Below are positions 1 through 7,693 of a stretch of 36,019 bases of DNA, in pieces; the stretch's first letter is position 1; the number at the start of each line of letters is the position of its first letter. Below the pieces are notes generated by a model. That model was not told where the DNA came from and did not search any database. It was given only the letters and a program-made list of their open reading frames with translations. The stretch is from Phycisphaerae bacterium (lineage in GTDB: Bacteria; Planctomycetota; Phycisphaerae; UBA1845). The DNA lies in contig JANQQK010000076.1 of NCBI GenBank assembly GCA_028289375.1, forward strand, positions 1-36,019. The letters run 5' to 3'. Made by a program: the position numbers and the translations under genes.

Positions 1-1
1 A

Positions 2-1048
2 CCGCTGGCGCTCGCGCTTTACCGTCGCATCATCGAAGCCGGTGGGCATCCGGTCCTACGGCTGGCGAGCGAAGAGTGTGCCGAGCTTCTGGTACGCCAC
101 GGCAAGCAGCACCAGCTCGCATTCGAATCGCCCTACGAAATGCACGAAGCCGAGACGCTCAATGCCGACATCAGCGCGTGGGCACATCGCAACACAAAGG
201 CGATGTCCAACGCGAACAGCAAGAAGATGGCTGTCATCCAAAAGGCGCGTCAGCCGGTCTTTAAGACGTTTCTCAAACGCATCGCCGCCAAGGGTAAGAA
301 CAAAATCCGCTGGGTCGGCACGCAGTTTCCATCGCACGCAGCCGCCCAGGACGCGGAGATGTCACTGACCGAGTATGCCGATTTCGTCTTCAACGCCGGC
401 ATGCTCCACAAGCCCAACCCGATCGCCGAATGGAAGAAGATCAGCACGGCCCAGCAGCGATTGGCCGACTTTCTCAACAAGGCGAGCGAAGTGCGGTACA
501 TCCATCGCAACGGCACGGACGTGCGGTTCGGCGTGAAGGGGCGAACGTGGATCAACTGCGACGGCCAACTGAATTTCCCCGACGGCGAGGTGTTTACCGG
601 GCCGATCGAAACAGCCACAGAAGGCGTGGTCGTGTTCAATTTCCCAGGCGTTCTGCAATCGCGCGAAGTGCACGACATTCGACTCGAGTTCAAGTCCGGC
701 AAGGTCGTCAACGCTGACGCGGGTAAGGGTCGCGACTTCTTGTACAGCATGATCGACCAGGACAAGGGCGGCCGAACGCTGGGCGAGTTGGCGATCGGCA
801 CGAACTACAACATTCAGCGACACACGCGGAACACGCTTTTCGATGAGAAGATCGGCGGATCGGTGCACATGGCCCTCGGCGCATCGCTACCCGGCAGCGG
901 TGGCAAGAACGTCAGCGCGTTGCACTGGGACCTCGTGCTCGACATGCGCAACGGCGGCACGATCGAGGTCGACGGCAAGGTGATCTCCAAGAACGGCCGA
1001 TTCACGCGGGCGAGCTGGCCTCAACCGACAGGTCGTCGCCGGAAGTAA
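2..1048 (+). CDS. M29-family metallo-aminopeptidase, 5'-truncated by the window edge
   Basis: The open frame runs in from the left edge without a stop; 348 C-terminal residues are visible and the true start lies outside the window (M29 enzymes are usually about 370-410 residues). The frame has the features of M29 (AmpS/AmpT-like) peptidases, which remove N-terminal residues from peptides in the cytoplasm using a two-metal centre: a Glu in GEVFTGPIE (visible residue about 196), a Glu in LGELAIGTN (about 262), a His in GSVHMALG (about 289) and the closing LHWD pair (His about 308, Asp about 310). The NLPDGEV-type block before the first Glu reads here as NFPDGEVFTG. It ends 5 bases before the stop of a convergent gene, so the two 3' ends almost touch. 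Family assignment rests on motif recognition; substrate is not predictable. Confidence 0.85.
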   Translation, partial: PLALALYRRIIEAGGHPVLRLASEECAELLVRHGKQHQLAFESPYEMHEAETLNADISAWAHRNTKAMSNANSKKMAVIQKARQPVFKTFLKRIAAKGKNKIRWVGTQFPSHAAAQDAEMSLTEYADFVFNAGMLHKPNPIAEWKKISTAQQRLADFLNKASEVRYIHRNGTDVRFGVKGRTWINCDGQLNFPDGEVFTGPIETATEGVVVFNFPGVLQSREVHDIRLEFKSGKVVNADAGKGRDFLYSMIDQDKGGRTLGELAIGTNYNIQRHTRNTLFDEKIGGSVHMALGASLPGSGGKNVSALHWDLVLDMRNGGTIEVDGKVISKNGRFTRASWPQPTGRRRK

Positions 1049-1053
1049 TCGCG

Positions 1054-1980
1054 TCAGAATTTCACCCGGAAGACCGGTTTGAGCAGGATCGCGGTCGCCA
1101 TCGAGACGACAAAGAACGTCAGCACCCACCAGTCGCTGCCGTATACCCACGAGTCCGATTCGGGATAGTCGATCGTGATCGATGCGACGTTCGCGCTCTC
1201 GCCGATCGGTTTCTCGCGCGGGTGCAATAGTCGCGTCGTCCAACGCTTGGCTGGTCGTACGACGCTGACCGGTTCGCCGACACGCCCGACGCTCAGCGTT
1301 TTGGATACGGTCTGATCACCGATCTGAACGCGAACGTCGTGATCACCCACAGCAACCGCGCGAACGCGCCACGCCACGTCGTCATCACCCGCGATTGGTC
1401 CGACCTCAACAATCATGCCGTCAGCACTAAGTGTCGCGTCCTGTCCGGCGGTTTCCAAGCGGACGAGGGTTGCTTCGTCGACACGTAGCGGTCGCTGCTG
1501 GTAGCGGGAACCCATCTGGGCGAGCAGAAGCAGCATTGGCAGGAGCATGATCATCAATGGCTTGAGCATGTACCACTGGAGTTTGAATGTCGCGCCGATC
1601 AGTCGGCCTTGCGATCGGAACATAACGCCGAGATCGTCTTTGTAGAGCTTGATGGCGAGCAGTTCGGCTTTGATGGTGTCCTTGACGCGAGCGATGCCGG
1701 CTTGATTGGACGTGTAGCGGAACGCGATCAGCATGACGACGCCCGTAAGCACGCTGGTGACAATCAGTCCAACAGCAGGCGGGGCACCATCAAACATCGA
1801 GTAGTAAACGTCTGCCAACCACGTGACAGGCGGATTGGTGACACCCAACAGCGGCGACAGGATTGGCTGCAGCAGCCCAGAGAGAAGATTCCACACTCCG
1901 GCTGCGGCGGACGCGATATGCGAGCCGCACCAAGAGGCCGCGTCCCCCAGCCACACCAGTATCCTGCCAAGCGTCGCCAT
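1054..1980 (-). CDS. Membrane protein with Oxa1/EMC3 (DUF106)-like topology
   Basis: A 308-residue protein whose layout is: an N-terminal amphipathic stretch, a strong membrane segment at about 70-90 (VGLIVTSVLTGVVMLIAF), a charged helical stretch at about 95-130 with KDTIKAELLAIKLYKDD, a second membrane segment rich in Met, Leu and Pro at about 138-156, a roughly 110-residue extracytoplasmic-looking beta-rich part, and a last membrane segment at about 285-303. Membrane helix, coiled-coil hairpin, then Pro-containing membrane helix is the core layout of the Oxa1 superfamily (YidC, EMC3, archaeal DUF106), which inserts or chaperones membrane proteins. The family link is inferred from topology only. 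It is the last gene of the phosphatase cluster, 24 bases after the RHH gene. The ATG start has only a weak GGCGG-like site; GTG at 1959, preceded by AGGA, is an alternative. Confidence 0.7.
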   Translation of the reverse strand: MATLGRILVWLGDAASWCGSHIASAAAGVWNLLSGLLQPILSPLLGVTNPPVTWLADVYYSMFDGAPPAVGLIVTSVLTGVVMLIAFRYTSNQAGIARVKDTIKAELLAIKLYKDDLGVMFRSQGRLIGATFKLQWYMLKPLMIMLLPMLLLLAQMGSRYQQRPLRVDEATLVRLETAGQDATLSADGMIVEVGPIAGDDDVAWRVRAVAVGDHDVRVQIGDQTVSKTLSVGRVGEPVSVVRPAKRWTTRLLHPREKPIGESANVASITIDYPESDSWVYGSDWWVLTFFVVSMATAILLKPVFRVKF

Positions 1981-2004
1981 CGATCGCTGCCGCCCGTTGC
2001 GTTC

Positions 2005-2190
2005 CTATTCGAGATAGCCCAGCCCGCGGAGGCGTTCGGTCACTTCCTCGTCCGACTCAGCGGTCTCGATCTTTTCGAGTTCCTTCTCGATCATGTGCAC
2101 GATGAACTCGTCCACCGAACCGTAGCCAGCCTTTTCTGTGACTGCCTTGACGCGATCGTAGAGTCCAGCGTCGATCTTGATCTTGCCCAT
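2005..2190 (-). CDS. Small ribbon-helix-helix-like protein with sulfatase-style 'LGYLE' tail
   Basis: A 61-residue protein starting MGKIKIDAGLYDRVKAVTEK. A short N-terminal beta strand with alternating hydrophobic residues, followed by two predicted helices (about 8-20 and 25-42), is the pattern of Arc/CopG ribbon-helix-helix proteins, which bind DNA as dimers. The C-terminus, EEVTERLRGLGYLE, resembles the short '(R/K)LRxLGY' tail often found at the end of sulfatase and phosphodiesterase chains. The frame opens 11 codons earlier, but ATG at 2190 is preferred: GGAGAAG lies 5 bases upstream, inside the end of the phosphatase gene, and the preceding stop ends at 2192, leaving a one-base gap and strong translational coupling. 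DNA binding is inferred; it could instead be a small partner of the phosphatases. Confidence 0.7.
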   Translation of the reverse strand: MGKIKIDAGLYDRVKAVTEKAGYGSVDEFIVHMIEKELEKIETAESDEEVTERLRGLGYLE

Positions 2191-2191
2191 A

Positions 2192-4213
2192 TCACTTCTC
2201 CGCCAGGGTTGCGTGTGTTTCAAAGATGTTGCTGCCCGTCATCGATTCCGGAACCGACAGGCCGAACTCCGCCAGCACGGTTGGCGCGATATCGATCAAC
2301 GCCGGCGCATCATGGGCGATTCGGCGGTTGGAAAACACCACGCCCGGCACTTCGTCGGCGGCGATGCAATGATCGGCGCTCCACGCGGAGTCGTTGTCGG
2401 TGATCACAGCGTCCGCCATGTCACCGAGCGTCGTCGCCCACGATGCCCGGAAATCGCGATGATACCCGATGATCAGATCCGGTGCGTGTTCCACGAATGG
2501 CCCCTGGTAGACCTCTTCGCGACGATAGACCCTCTTGATCACCGGACGGTTATCGAGCGGATCACGCACGGCCAGCAGCTTAGTCGTGAGTTCATCCATC
2601 AGCGCATCGCGCTCGGGAGGCGTGACGATTCCATCGCGCTCCCGACCGGCAAGGTTCAGGTACAGCCCATTCAATCCGAGTCCATACGCCTTCGTTCGCG
2701 TCCAATTGATACTGGGCGACAGGATTCCGCTGGCACCACGGGGTTGAATGTATCCGGTTTCGCGCAGCCACGTGTTCAGATTGAATTGGCGTCGAAAGTT
2801 GCAGAATCCGTGGTCCGACATCACGAGGATCGTGGAATTGTCACCGTACTCTTCGACAACACGACCCACCACTTCGTCCATGCGCTCGTAGAGTTTCTCA
2901 ATCACGGCGTTGTACCGCCTGGCGTCTGTCACCGAACGCGTTGGATGCTTCGCATCCGTACGCCACCAGTACATGTGCGACTGCAGGTCCGTGCTCGAGA
3001 AATAGAAAAACAGAAGGCCGGTCTCATACGTGTCCATCGCGTGATCGAGAAGATTCAATCGCTCCGTCAAAACATGCTCCGCCTGCCTGTGATACTCAGC
3101 GTCTGTGAACACCTCGTTTGAAAGCGCCTTGTGATCCTCCTGAAAACCCGCGGTGTAGAACAGGCCGAGATCGTCGGCGATGGTCGCGACGAAATCGGGC
3201 GGTTCGCTGACACGCTGCTCACCCGGATCGGTCGGATCGATGTTGACCGGTGTCATATAGAGGCGATACGTCGGCGACACTTCCTGCAGGTAGAAACGCA
3301 CGATGCCCGACGCGTGGCTGTTCGGCATGAACGACGGCATTTCCAATTCGAACTTGACCTGCAGCCAATCGCTCCATTCGCCGCGTTTGAGCAGGATGCT
3401 CTGATCCTGCACGTCGATGCGCGTGGCGTCCTGCTTTGTATCGCGGAAGATGCGCATGGGGATCGTGGCGGGTCTCGGCTTGTTCATCGCGGTGTTCATG
3501 GGGCCGGTGATTTCAGCGTCAGCCGCCCCATCGCGGAACGTCAGCGGTTTGCGCATGCCGCCGCCCTCTTCCACTTCGCGCACCACACCCTCGGAAAAAA
3601 CCTGATACGTTCCGTAGCTGCCGAGCAGATCGGGCACACCCATCCCAGACAAACAGCACATGTGCCCATGCTTGGATTCACTCGGCGGGTAGTTGGCGGG
3701 GATGTCGTAGATGCGCGTTTCGATGCCGGCTTCGTCGAGGAAGTCCCAGAAGGGCTTGCCCTCGCGGCGGAGCAGCGTCTGCGTCGGGTTGTGGTTGAAC
3801 GGTGGAAACGTGAGCGGAATCGTGTGGTCGCCGACGTGCCAACCTTCTTCACTTTCGTGGGTCTCCGCCGCGGAATAATAAGGCCGCACCTGCTGCGTTG
3901 GATCGCGGTGGATGAAATCGAAGATGCCGTGCACGCCGGGGCCTGCACCGGTGATGAAGTTGGACCAGGCAACGGGACTCTGCGGCGGGATACTCGTGCC
4001 AAGCGGCTTGAAACCACCGGCTTGCCGCATGCGGTTCAGATTCGGCATCCGGCCGACATCCATCAGTTCGATGCACAGTCGCGGGTCCATACCGTCGAAA
4101 CCGATGATCACAACTTTCTTGTCAGTTGCGGCCTTGCGTTGGTCGCGACAGCTGCCAAGCGTCGCCATCACGAAGGCTGCGACCACACACAGAATCAAGC
4201 GCTTCAGATTCAC
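2192..4213 (-). CDS. Alkaline-phosphatase-superfamily phosphodiesterase, lipoprotein (second paralogue)
   Basis: A 673-residue protein of the type I phosphodiesterase/nucleotide pyrophosphatase branch of the alkaline phosphatase superfamily. The N-terminus is a lipoprotein signal (membrane segment to about residue 20, lipobox LGSC). Superfamily markers appear in order: IIGFDGMDP with the first metal Asp (about 36-44), PPQSPVAWSNFITG carrying the expected Ser nucleophile (about 77-90), STDLQSHMYWW, VMSDHGF and SADHCIAADEVPGV with metal Asp and His residues. Such enzymes hydrolyse phosphodiesters or phosphomonoesters, or transfer phosphoryl-linked headgroups, outside the cytoplasm; the substrate here is unknown. 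The start is GTG at 4213, overlapping the upstream stop by four bases (GTGA) with GAAGG in range, so it is coupled to its paralogue. The central 200-330 region differs most from the paralogue and probably determines specificity. Confidence 0.85.
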   Translation of the reverse strand: MNLKRLILCVVAAFVMATLGSCRDQRKAATDKKVVIIGFDGMDPRLCIELMDVGRMPNLNRMRQAGGFKPLGTSIPPQSPVAWSNFITGAGPGVHGIFDFIHRDPTQQVRPYYSAAETHESEEGWHVGDHTIPLTFPPFNHNPTQTLLRREGKPFWDFLDEAGIETRIYDIPANYPPSESKHGHMCCLSGMGVPDLLGSYGTYQVFSEGVVREVEEGGGMRKPLTFRDGAADAEITGPMNTAMNKPRPATIPMRIFRDTKQDATRIDVQDQSILLKRGEWSDWLQVKFELEMPSFMPNSHASGIVRFYLQEVSPTYRLYMTPVNIDPTDPGEQRVSEPPDFVATIADDLGLFYTAGFQEDHKALSNEVFTDAEYHRQAEHVLTERLNLLDHAMDTYETGLLFFYFSSTDLQSHMYWWRTDAKHPTRSVTDARRYNAVIEKLYERMDEVVGRVVEEYGDNSTILVMSDHGFCNFRRQFNLNTWLRETGYIQPRGASGILSPSINWTRTKAYGLGLNGLYLNLAGRERDGIVTPPERDALMDELTTKLLAVRDPLDNRPVIKRVYRREEVYQGPFVEHAPDLIIGYHRDFRASWATTLGDMADAVITDNDSAWSADHCIAADEVPGVVFSNRRIAHDAPALIDIAPTVLAEFGLSVPESMTGSNIFETHATLAEK

Positions 4214-6420
4214 GCGACCTTCTGCCTCGTATCACGTTCAGTGTGATTGGACGCCGCATCCGCCACCTGCATCGGCTTGCCGTCCATTCGCTTCGGAACA
4301 TCAACGCCGAACATCTCGAGCACGGTCGCACCGATGTCCATCAGTCGCGGCGATTCGGATTCGATCTTCCGATTGCAGAACATCACACCGGGCACGAGCT
4401 TTGGATCAATGCAGTGATCGCCGCTCCACGCCCGCGTGTTGTCGTGAAACACACTGTTCGTCACCTGCCCGATGGCTGCCTCCCACGATACGCGATAGCC
4501 GCGATGGTATCCGACAACAATGTCGGGCGCATCTTCCGCGTAAGGGCCTGCATAGATCCGTCGCGTGTTGAACGCCCGACTGATGGCGGGATCACCCTTG
4601 TCATCATCGACCAGACCGGTCAGCTTGTCGCATATTTCATCGCGCAGCGCGTTGGCTTCGGTCGGCTCGACGATGCCGTTGGCCTCGCGACCCTTCACGT
4701 TCAGCCAAATGCCGGCCAATCCGAGGCAGAACGCTCGCGTTTTCGACCAGTCAATCCCACGCAGGTACTTCTCGCCGCGACCACCCTCGGAAACGGTCAG
4801 ATAGCCTTCCTTTTCAAGCCACGCGTTGAGATCGATGCCGCGTCGGAACGGGCTGAAACCGTGATCCGAAATCACCATCAGCACCGTACTCTCATCATCA
4901 CAAGCCGCCATCGTCCGACCGACCAGCTCGTCCATCCGCCGATACATCGCCTCGATTGCGTCGGGGCAGAGTCGACCGCGATAGCGATCCTTGGCCGGGT
5001 GCTGCTCGTCGATGTAGCGCCAGAACATGTGCTGGATGCGGTCTGGACCATCGAATACGCAGGCCACCATGCCGCGGCGGACTTTCTCGAGCGCGTCGAA
5101 GAACATCACCTCGCGCTCCGCGTCGGCTTCGTTGCATTGGTGCAGAAAGGCCTCATCGTCCAGGACGTGGGCGTTCAGTCCCCACGTGTCCTCAGCCAAC
5201 CCAAGCGTGGCGTACGGTCCCTGCTTCTTGGATAGATACGTCGAGAAAATCTGTGGGTGCGATATGGGCAACGCGGGTTTGTCCGGGTCGATCTGGATCG
5301 GCGTGACGTACAGATCGAACTCCGGTTTCGTGCCGATCAGCAGAAACTGACAAATACCGGAAACCTTGATGCCCATGCCAGCCCTGAACGTCACCTTGAT
5401 CCACGGCGTATAGGTGCCAACCTTGAGATCATACGACTCGCCGCTGACTTTGAGTCGCCCACCATCGCCCTTCAACGAGACCTCGAACGGGCACGTCATG
5501 ACGCCCGCGTCGCTGCGTACACCATTCTCCGGGCCGATCAACTCCGATCGCACGACACCATCGGCCACCTTCACGCCGATCCGTTCACCACCAATTGTCC
5601 CGCCATAGGGTGATCCGTCGTCCATCGTGCCGTCGCCGCGCGTCGTGTAGTGCGAAAACGTTCCCTGCGAGCCGCGCAAATCCGGCACGCACATGGCCGA
5701 CAGCAAAACGCCATGCAGTGGTTCGGGCGGAAACGTGATCGGCACGCGAATGACGTTCGAGAAGATGCCGTGATCGCCGAGCGTCTTCCAGAACGGCGTC
5801 CCCCGCCGCAGCATCCGCACATCAGCCACCCCCAGCGGAATGCGGTATTTGCCCAGCTTGAGCACGCGGCGCGGTCCGCGAATCTGCACCGACGACAGCG
5901 ACGGCATGTACGTGCGTTTGTCGCGCGTCAGAAAATCAAAGATGCGGTGCTTGCCCGGATTGCAGCCGGTCAGAAACGTCGACCACGCCACAGGTGACAG
6001 CGGCGGCGCCGTCGTACCGAGCTTGCGATAGCAACCCTTCTCAGCCAATCGCGCAAGGTTGGGCAATTGACCGGCAGCCATGTATTTCTCGACCAGCGAC
6101 GGCTCAAGGCCATCAAGCCCAAGAATGACAAACCGCTTGACGCGTGCCCGCGCAAACGCACGACGACCCCGTATCGCACGGATCGCCCATCGGAATGGCC
6201 AGAATATCAACGAGAAGAACGCAGAAATGAATGCAACGAAGAAAACGACGATGGTCGTGCCGACCGCAAAGCCCGCACCCGGACCGACATACGCCTGCGC
6301 CGGCTCAGCCGTGAGCAGCCAGACCCCAACGGCCAACGCTGCCACCGTCCCCACTCTGTTCGGTATCCGTACCACGGGCGCGATCGTACGGACTCGACCT
6401 GACTTTGCAACCGAATTCAA
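4210..6420 (-). CDS. Alkaline-phosphatase-superfamily phosphodiesterase, membrane-anchored (first paralogue)
   Basis: A 736-residue paralogue of the next gene in the operon. It adds an N-terminal module: a signal-like hydrophobic stretch ending EPAQA, an AYVGPGAGF motif of the type seen in small envelope proteins, and one long membrane segment (about 53-75) followed by basic residues. The catalytic part starts at FVILGLDGLEPS (about 92) and has PPLSPVAWSTFLTG (Ser nucleophile), CVFDGPDRIQHMFWR, VISDHGFSPFRRG and WSGDHCIDPKLVPGV. The two paralogues share most blocks around the active site, indicating tandem duplication. It begins 24 bases after rplU ends. The start is uncertain: TTG at 6420 lacks a clear ribosome-binding site, and GTG codons at 6375 or 6354 would also give an intact signal segment. 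Substrate unknown. Confidence 0.82.
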   Translation of the reverse strand: MNSVAKSGRVRTIAPVVRIPNRVGTVAALAVGVWLLTAEPAQAYVGPGAGFAVGTTIVVFFVAFISAFFSLIFWPFRWAIRAIRGRRAFARARVKRFVILGLDGLEPSLVEKYMAAGQLPNLARLAEKGCYRKLGTTAPPLSPVAWSTFLTGCNPGKHRIFDFLTRDKRTYMPSLSSVQIRGPRRVLKLGKYRIPLGVADVRMLRRGTPFWKTLGDHGIFSNVIRVPITFPPEPLHGVLLSAMCVPDLRGSQGTFSHYTTRGDGTMDDGSPYGGTIGGERIGVKVADGVVRSELIGPENGVRSDAGVMTCPFEVSLKGDGGRLKVSGESYDLKVGTYTPWIKVTFRAGMGIKVSGICQFLLIGTKPEFDLYVTPIQIDPDKPALPISHPQIFSTYLSKKQGPYATLGLAEDTWGLNAHVLDDEAFLHQCNEADAEREVMFFDALEKVRRGMVACVFDGPDRIQHMFWRYIDEQHPAKDRYRGRLCPDAIEAMYRRMDELVGRTMAACDDESTVLMVISDHGFSPFRRGIDLNAWLEKEGYLTVSEGGRGEKYLRGIDWSKTRAFCLGLAGIWLNVKGREANGIVEPTEANALRDEICDKLTGLVDDDKGDPAISRAFNTRRIYAGPYAEDAPDIVVGYHRGYRVSWEAAIGQVTNSVFHDNTRAWSGDHCIDPKLVPGVMFCNRKIESESPRLMDIGATVLEMFGVDVPKRMDGKPMQVADAASNHTERDTRQKVA

Positions 6421-6444
6421 CGCAACAGAATGATGTGCCAGTAC

Positions 6445-6765
6445 TTAGGCTTCGATCTTGTCGATCTGCACACGCAGGTAGTTCTGACGGTGACCCTGCT
6501 TCGTACGCGAATCCTTGCGGCGGCGATACTTCACGATCGTGATCTTGTCGCCCTTCAGCTCCGTCACGATCTTAGCCGTCACCTTGGCACCTTCGACGTA
6601 TGGCTGACCGATTTTCGGCGCATCGACGCCCTCACCGCCGACCATCACCACGCGATCGAACGTCAGGCTGTCCTGCCCCTCGTCGAGATCGTGCAGTTGC
6701 ACCTCGAACGTGTCGCCTTCCTGAACCTTGTACTGATGTGATCCGTCTTCGATAACCGCGTACAC
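6445..6765 (-). CDS. rplU: 50S ribosomal protein L21
   Basis: A 106-residue protein with the full L21 sequence pattern: YAVIEDGSHQYKVQEGDTFE at the N-terminus, a GQPYVEGAKVTAKI block in the middle and the signature KYRRRKDSRTKQGHRQ near the C-terminus that contacts 23S rRNA. Length matches the family (about 103). The longer open frame adds 34 N-terminal residues without similarity; GTG at 6765 is chosen because the protein then starts directly with the conserved YAVI and GAGAGG lies 7 bases upstream. In most bacteria rplU is followed by rpmA (L27); here it is followed after 24 bases by a phosphodiesterase, and no rpmA occurs anywhere in the window. Confidence 0.97.
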   Translation of the reverse strand: MYAVIEDGSHQYKVQEGDTFEVQLHDLDEGQDSLTFDRVVMVGGEGVDAPKIGQPYVEGAKVTAKIVTELKGDKITIVKYRRRKDSRTKQGHRQNYLRVQIDKIEA

Positions 6766-6883
6766 GATGCAACCTCTCGGTGTCTCGCCCGATCGTGGGC
6801 GTCTGATGTCTCGACTTCGGGCAGCCTCATCCGCCCGTAAACTCCGCGTAGCCCGGGGATTGTGCAAGAAGCTCCCGTCTGAG

Positions 6884-7693
6884 TCAATGCCCGCGACGAC
6901 GCGGATCGAATGCCCGGAATCCGCACGCGAACGCCACGACCATCGGCACGAGCGCGATCAGGCTGGCAGCCATCAGCAGGTTCACCCACGTCCCCGCCAT
7001 GGTCTGATACATCCGCAACCCCAGCGATACCGGGTACTTACGAAAATCGGACAGGTACAGCAGCGGGTTCAGAAACGCCTGCCAATGGTACAAGAGGCTC
7101 AGCACGGTCGCAGCCACCACGGCGGGTCTCGCCATCGGCATCAGCACCCGGCGATAGCATTGCCAACGCGTCGCACCATCCAGCACGGCTGCTTCCTCGA
7201 CGTCCATTGGGATGGAACGGAAGTATTGCCGAAACAGAAACACATTGAACGCCCCACCGCCGAGCCAAGCCGGGACGATCAAGGGTTTGTACGTGCCGAC
7301 CCATCCGAGCGCCTCGTACATCAGAAAATGCGGAATCAGCAACACCTGCGACGGCAACATCAGCGAGGCCACCAGCAGCGCGAACCAAAAGCGTTTGCCG
7401 CGCAACGGCAACCTCGCCAACGCGTACCCAGCCATCGACGACGTCAGCACCGCACCGGTCACAGCCGCCAGCGCGATGACCGTCGAGTTGAGCATGAATT
7501 GCCCGAACGGCAGCTTGTCGAACACGTCGGTGTAATTCGACCACCGCGCCTGCTCAAGCGTCATCGTCGGCGGAAACTCATACGCCTGCTCGATCGGTTT
7601 CAACGACGTCGCGAACGCCCAAACAAACGGCGTCAGCGACACCATCGCCAACAACGTCAGGACACCATAGCTGATCCACGATCGTCTCATCAT
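6884..7693 (-). CDS. Carbohydrate ABC transporter permease, MalG type
   Basis: A 269-residue polytopic protein with six membrane segments and the EAA loop, EEAAVLDGATRWQCYRRVLMP (the region contacting the ATPase), near residue 165-185. The N-terminal FVWAFATSLKP and the SMAGYALARLPLRGK block are typical of MalG/UgpE (CUT1) permeases that import oligosaccharides or glycerol-phosphate-like substrates. The longer frame of 297 residues is not used: ATG at 7693 overlaps the upstream stop by four bases (ATGA), the same junction as between the two genes upstream. It is the last gene of the importer operon and ends about 120 bases before the rplU start. The substrate cannot be predicted from permease sequence. 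Confidence 0.93.
   Translation of the reverse strand: MMRRSWISYGVLTLLAMVSLTPFVWAFATSLKPIEQAYEFPPTMTLEQARWSNYTDVFDKLPFGQFMLNSTVIALAAVTGAVLTSSMAGYALARLPLRGKRFWFALLVASLMLPSQVLLIPHFLMYEALGWVGTYKPLIVPAWLGGGAFNVFLFRQYFRSIPMDVEEAAVLDGATRWQCYRRVLMPMARPAVVAATVLSLLYHWQAFLNPLLYLSDFRKYPVSLGLRMYQTMAGTWVNLLMAASLIALVPMVVAFACGFRAFDPRRRGH

Noticed and set aside
2177..4246. Long plus-strand open frames (314 and 371 residues) opposite the second phosphatase
   Set aside because: They are antisense shadows of a well-supported gene; their translations are Arg/His-rich with no recognisable domain, a common effect of high-GC codon use.
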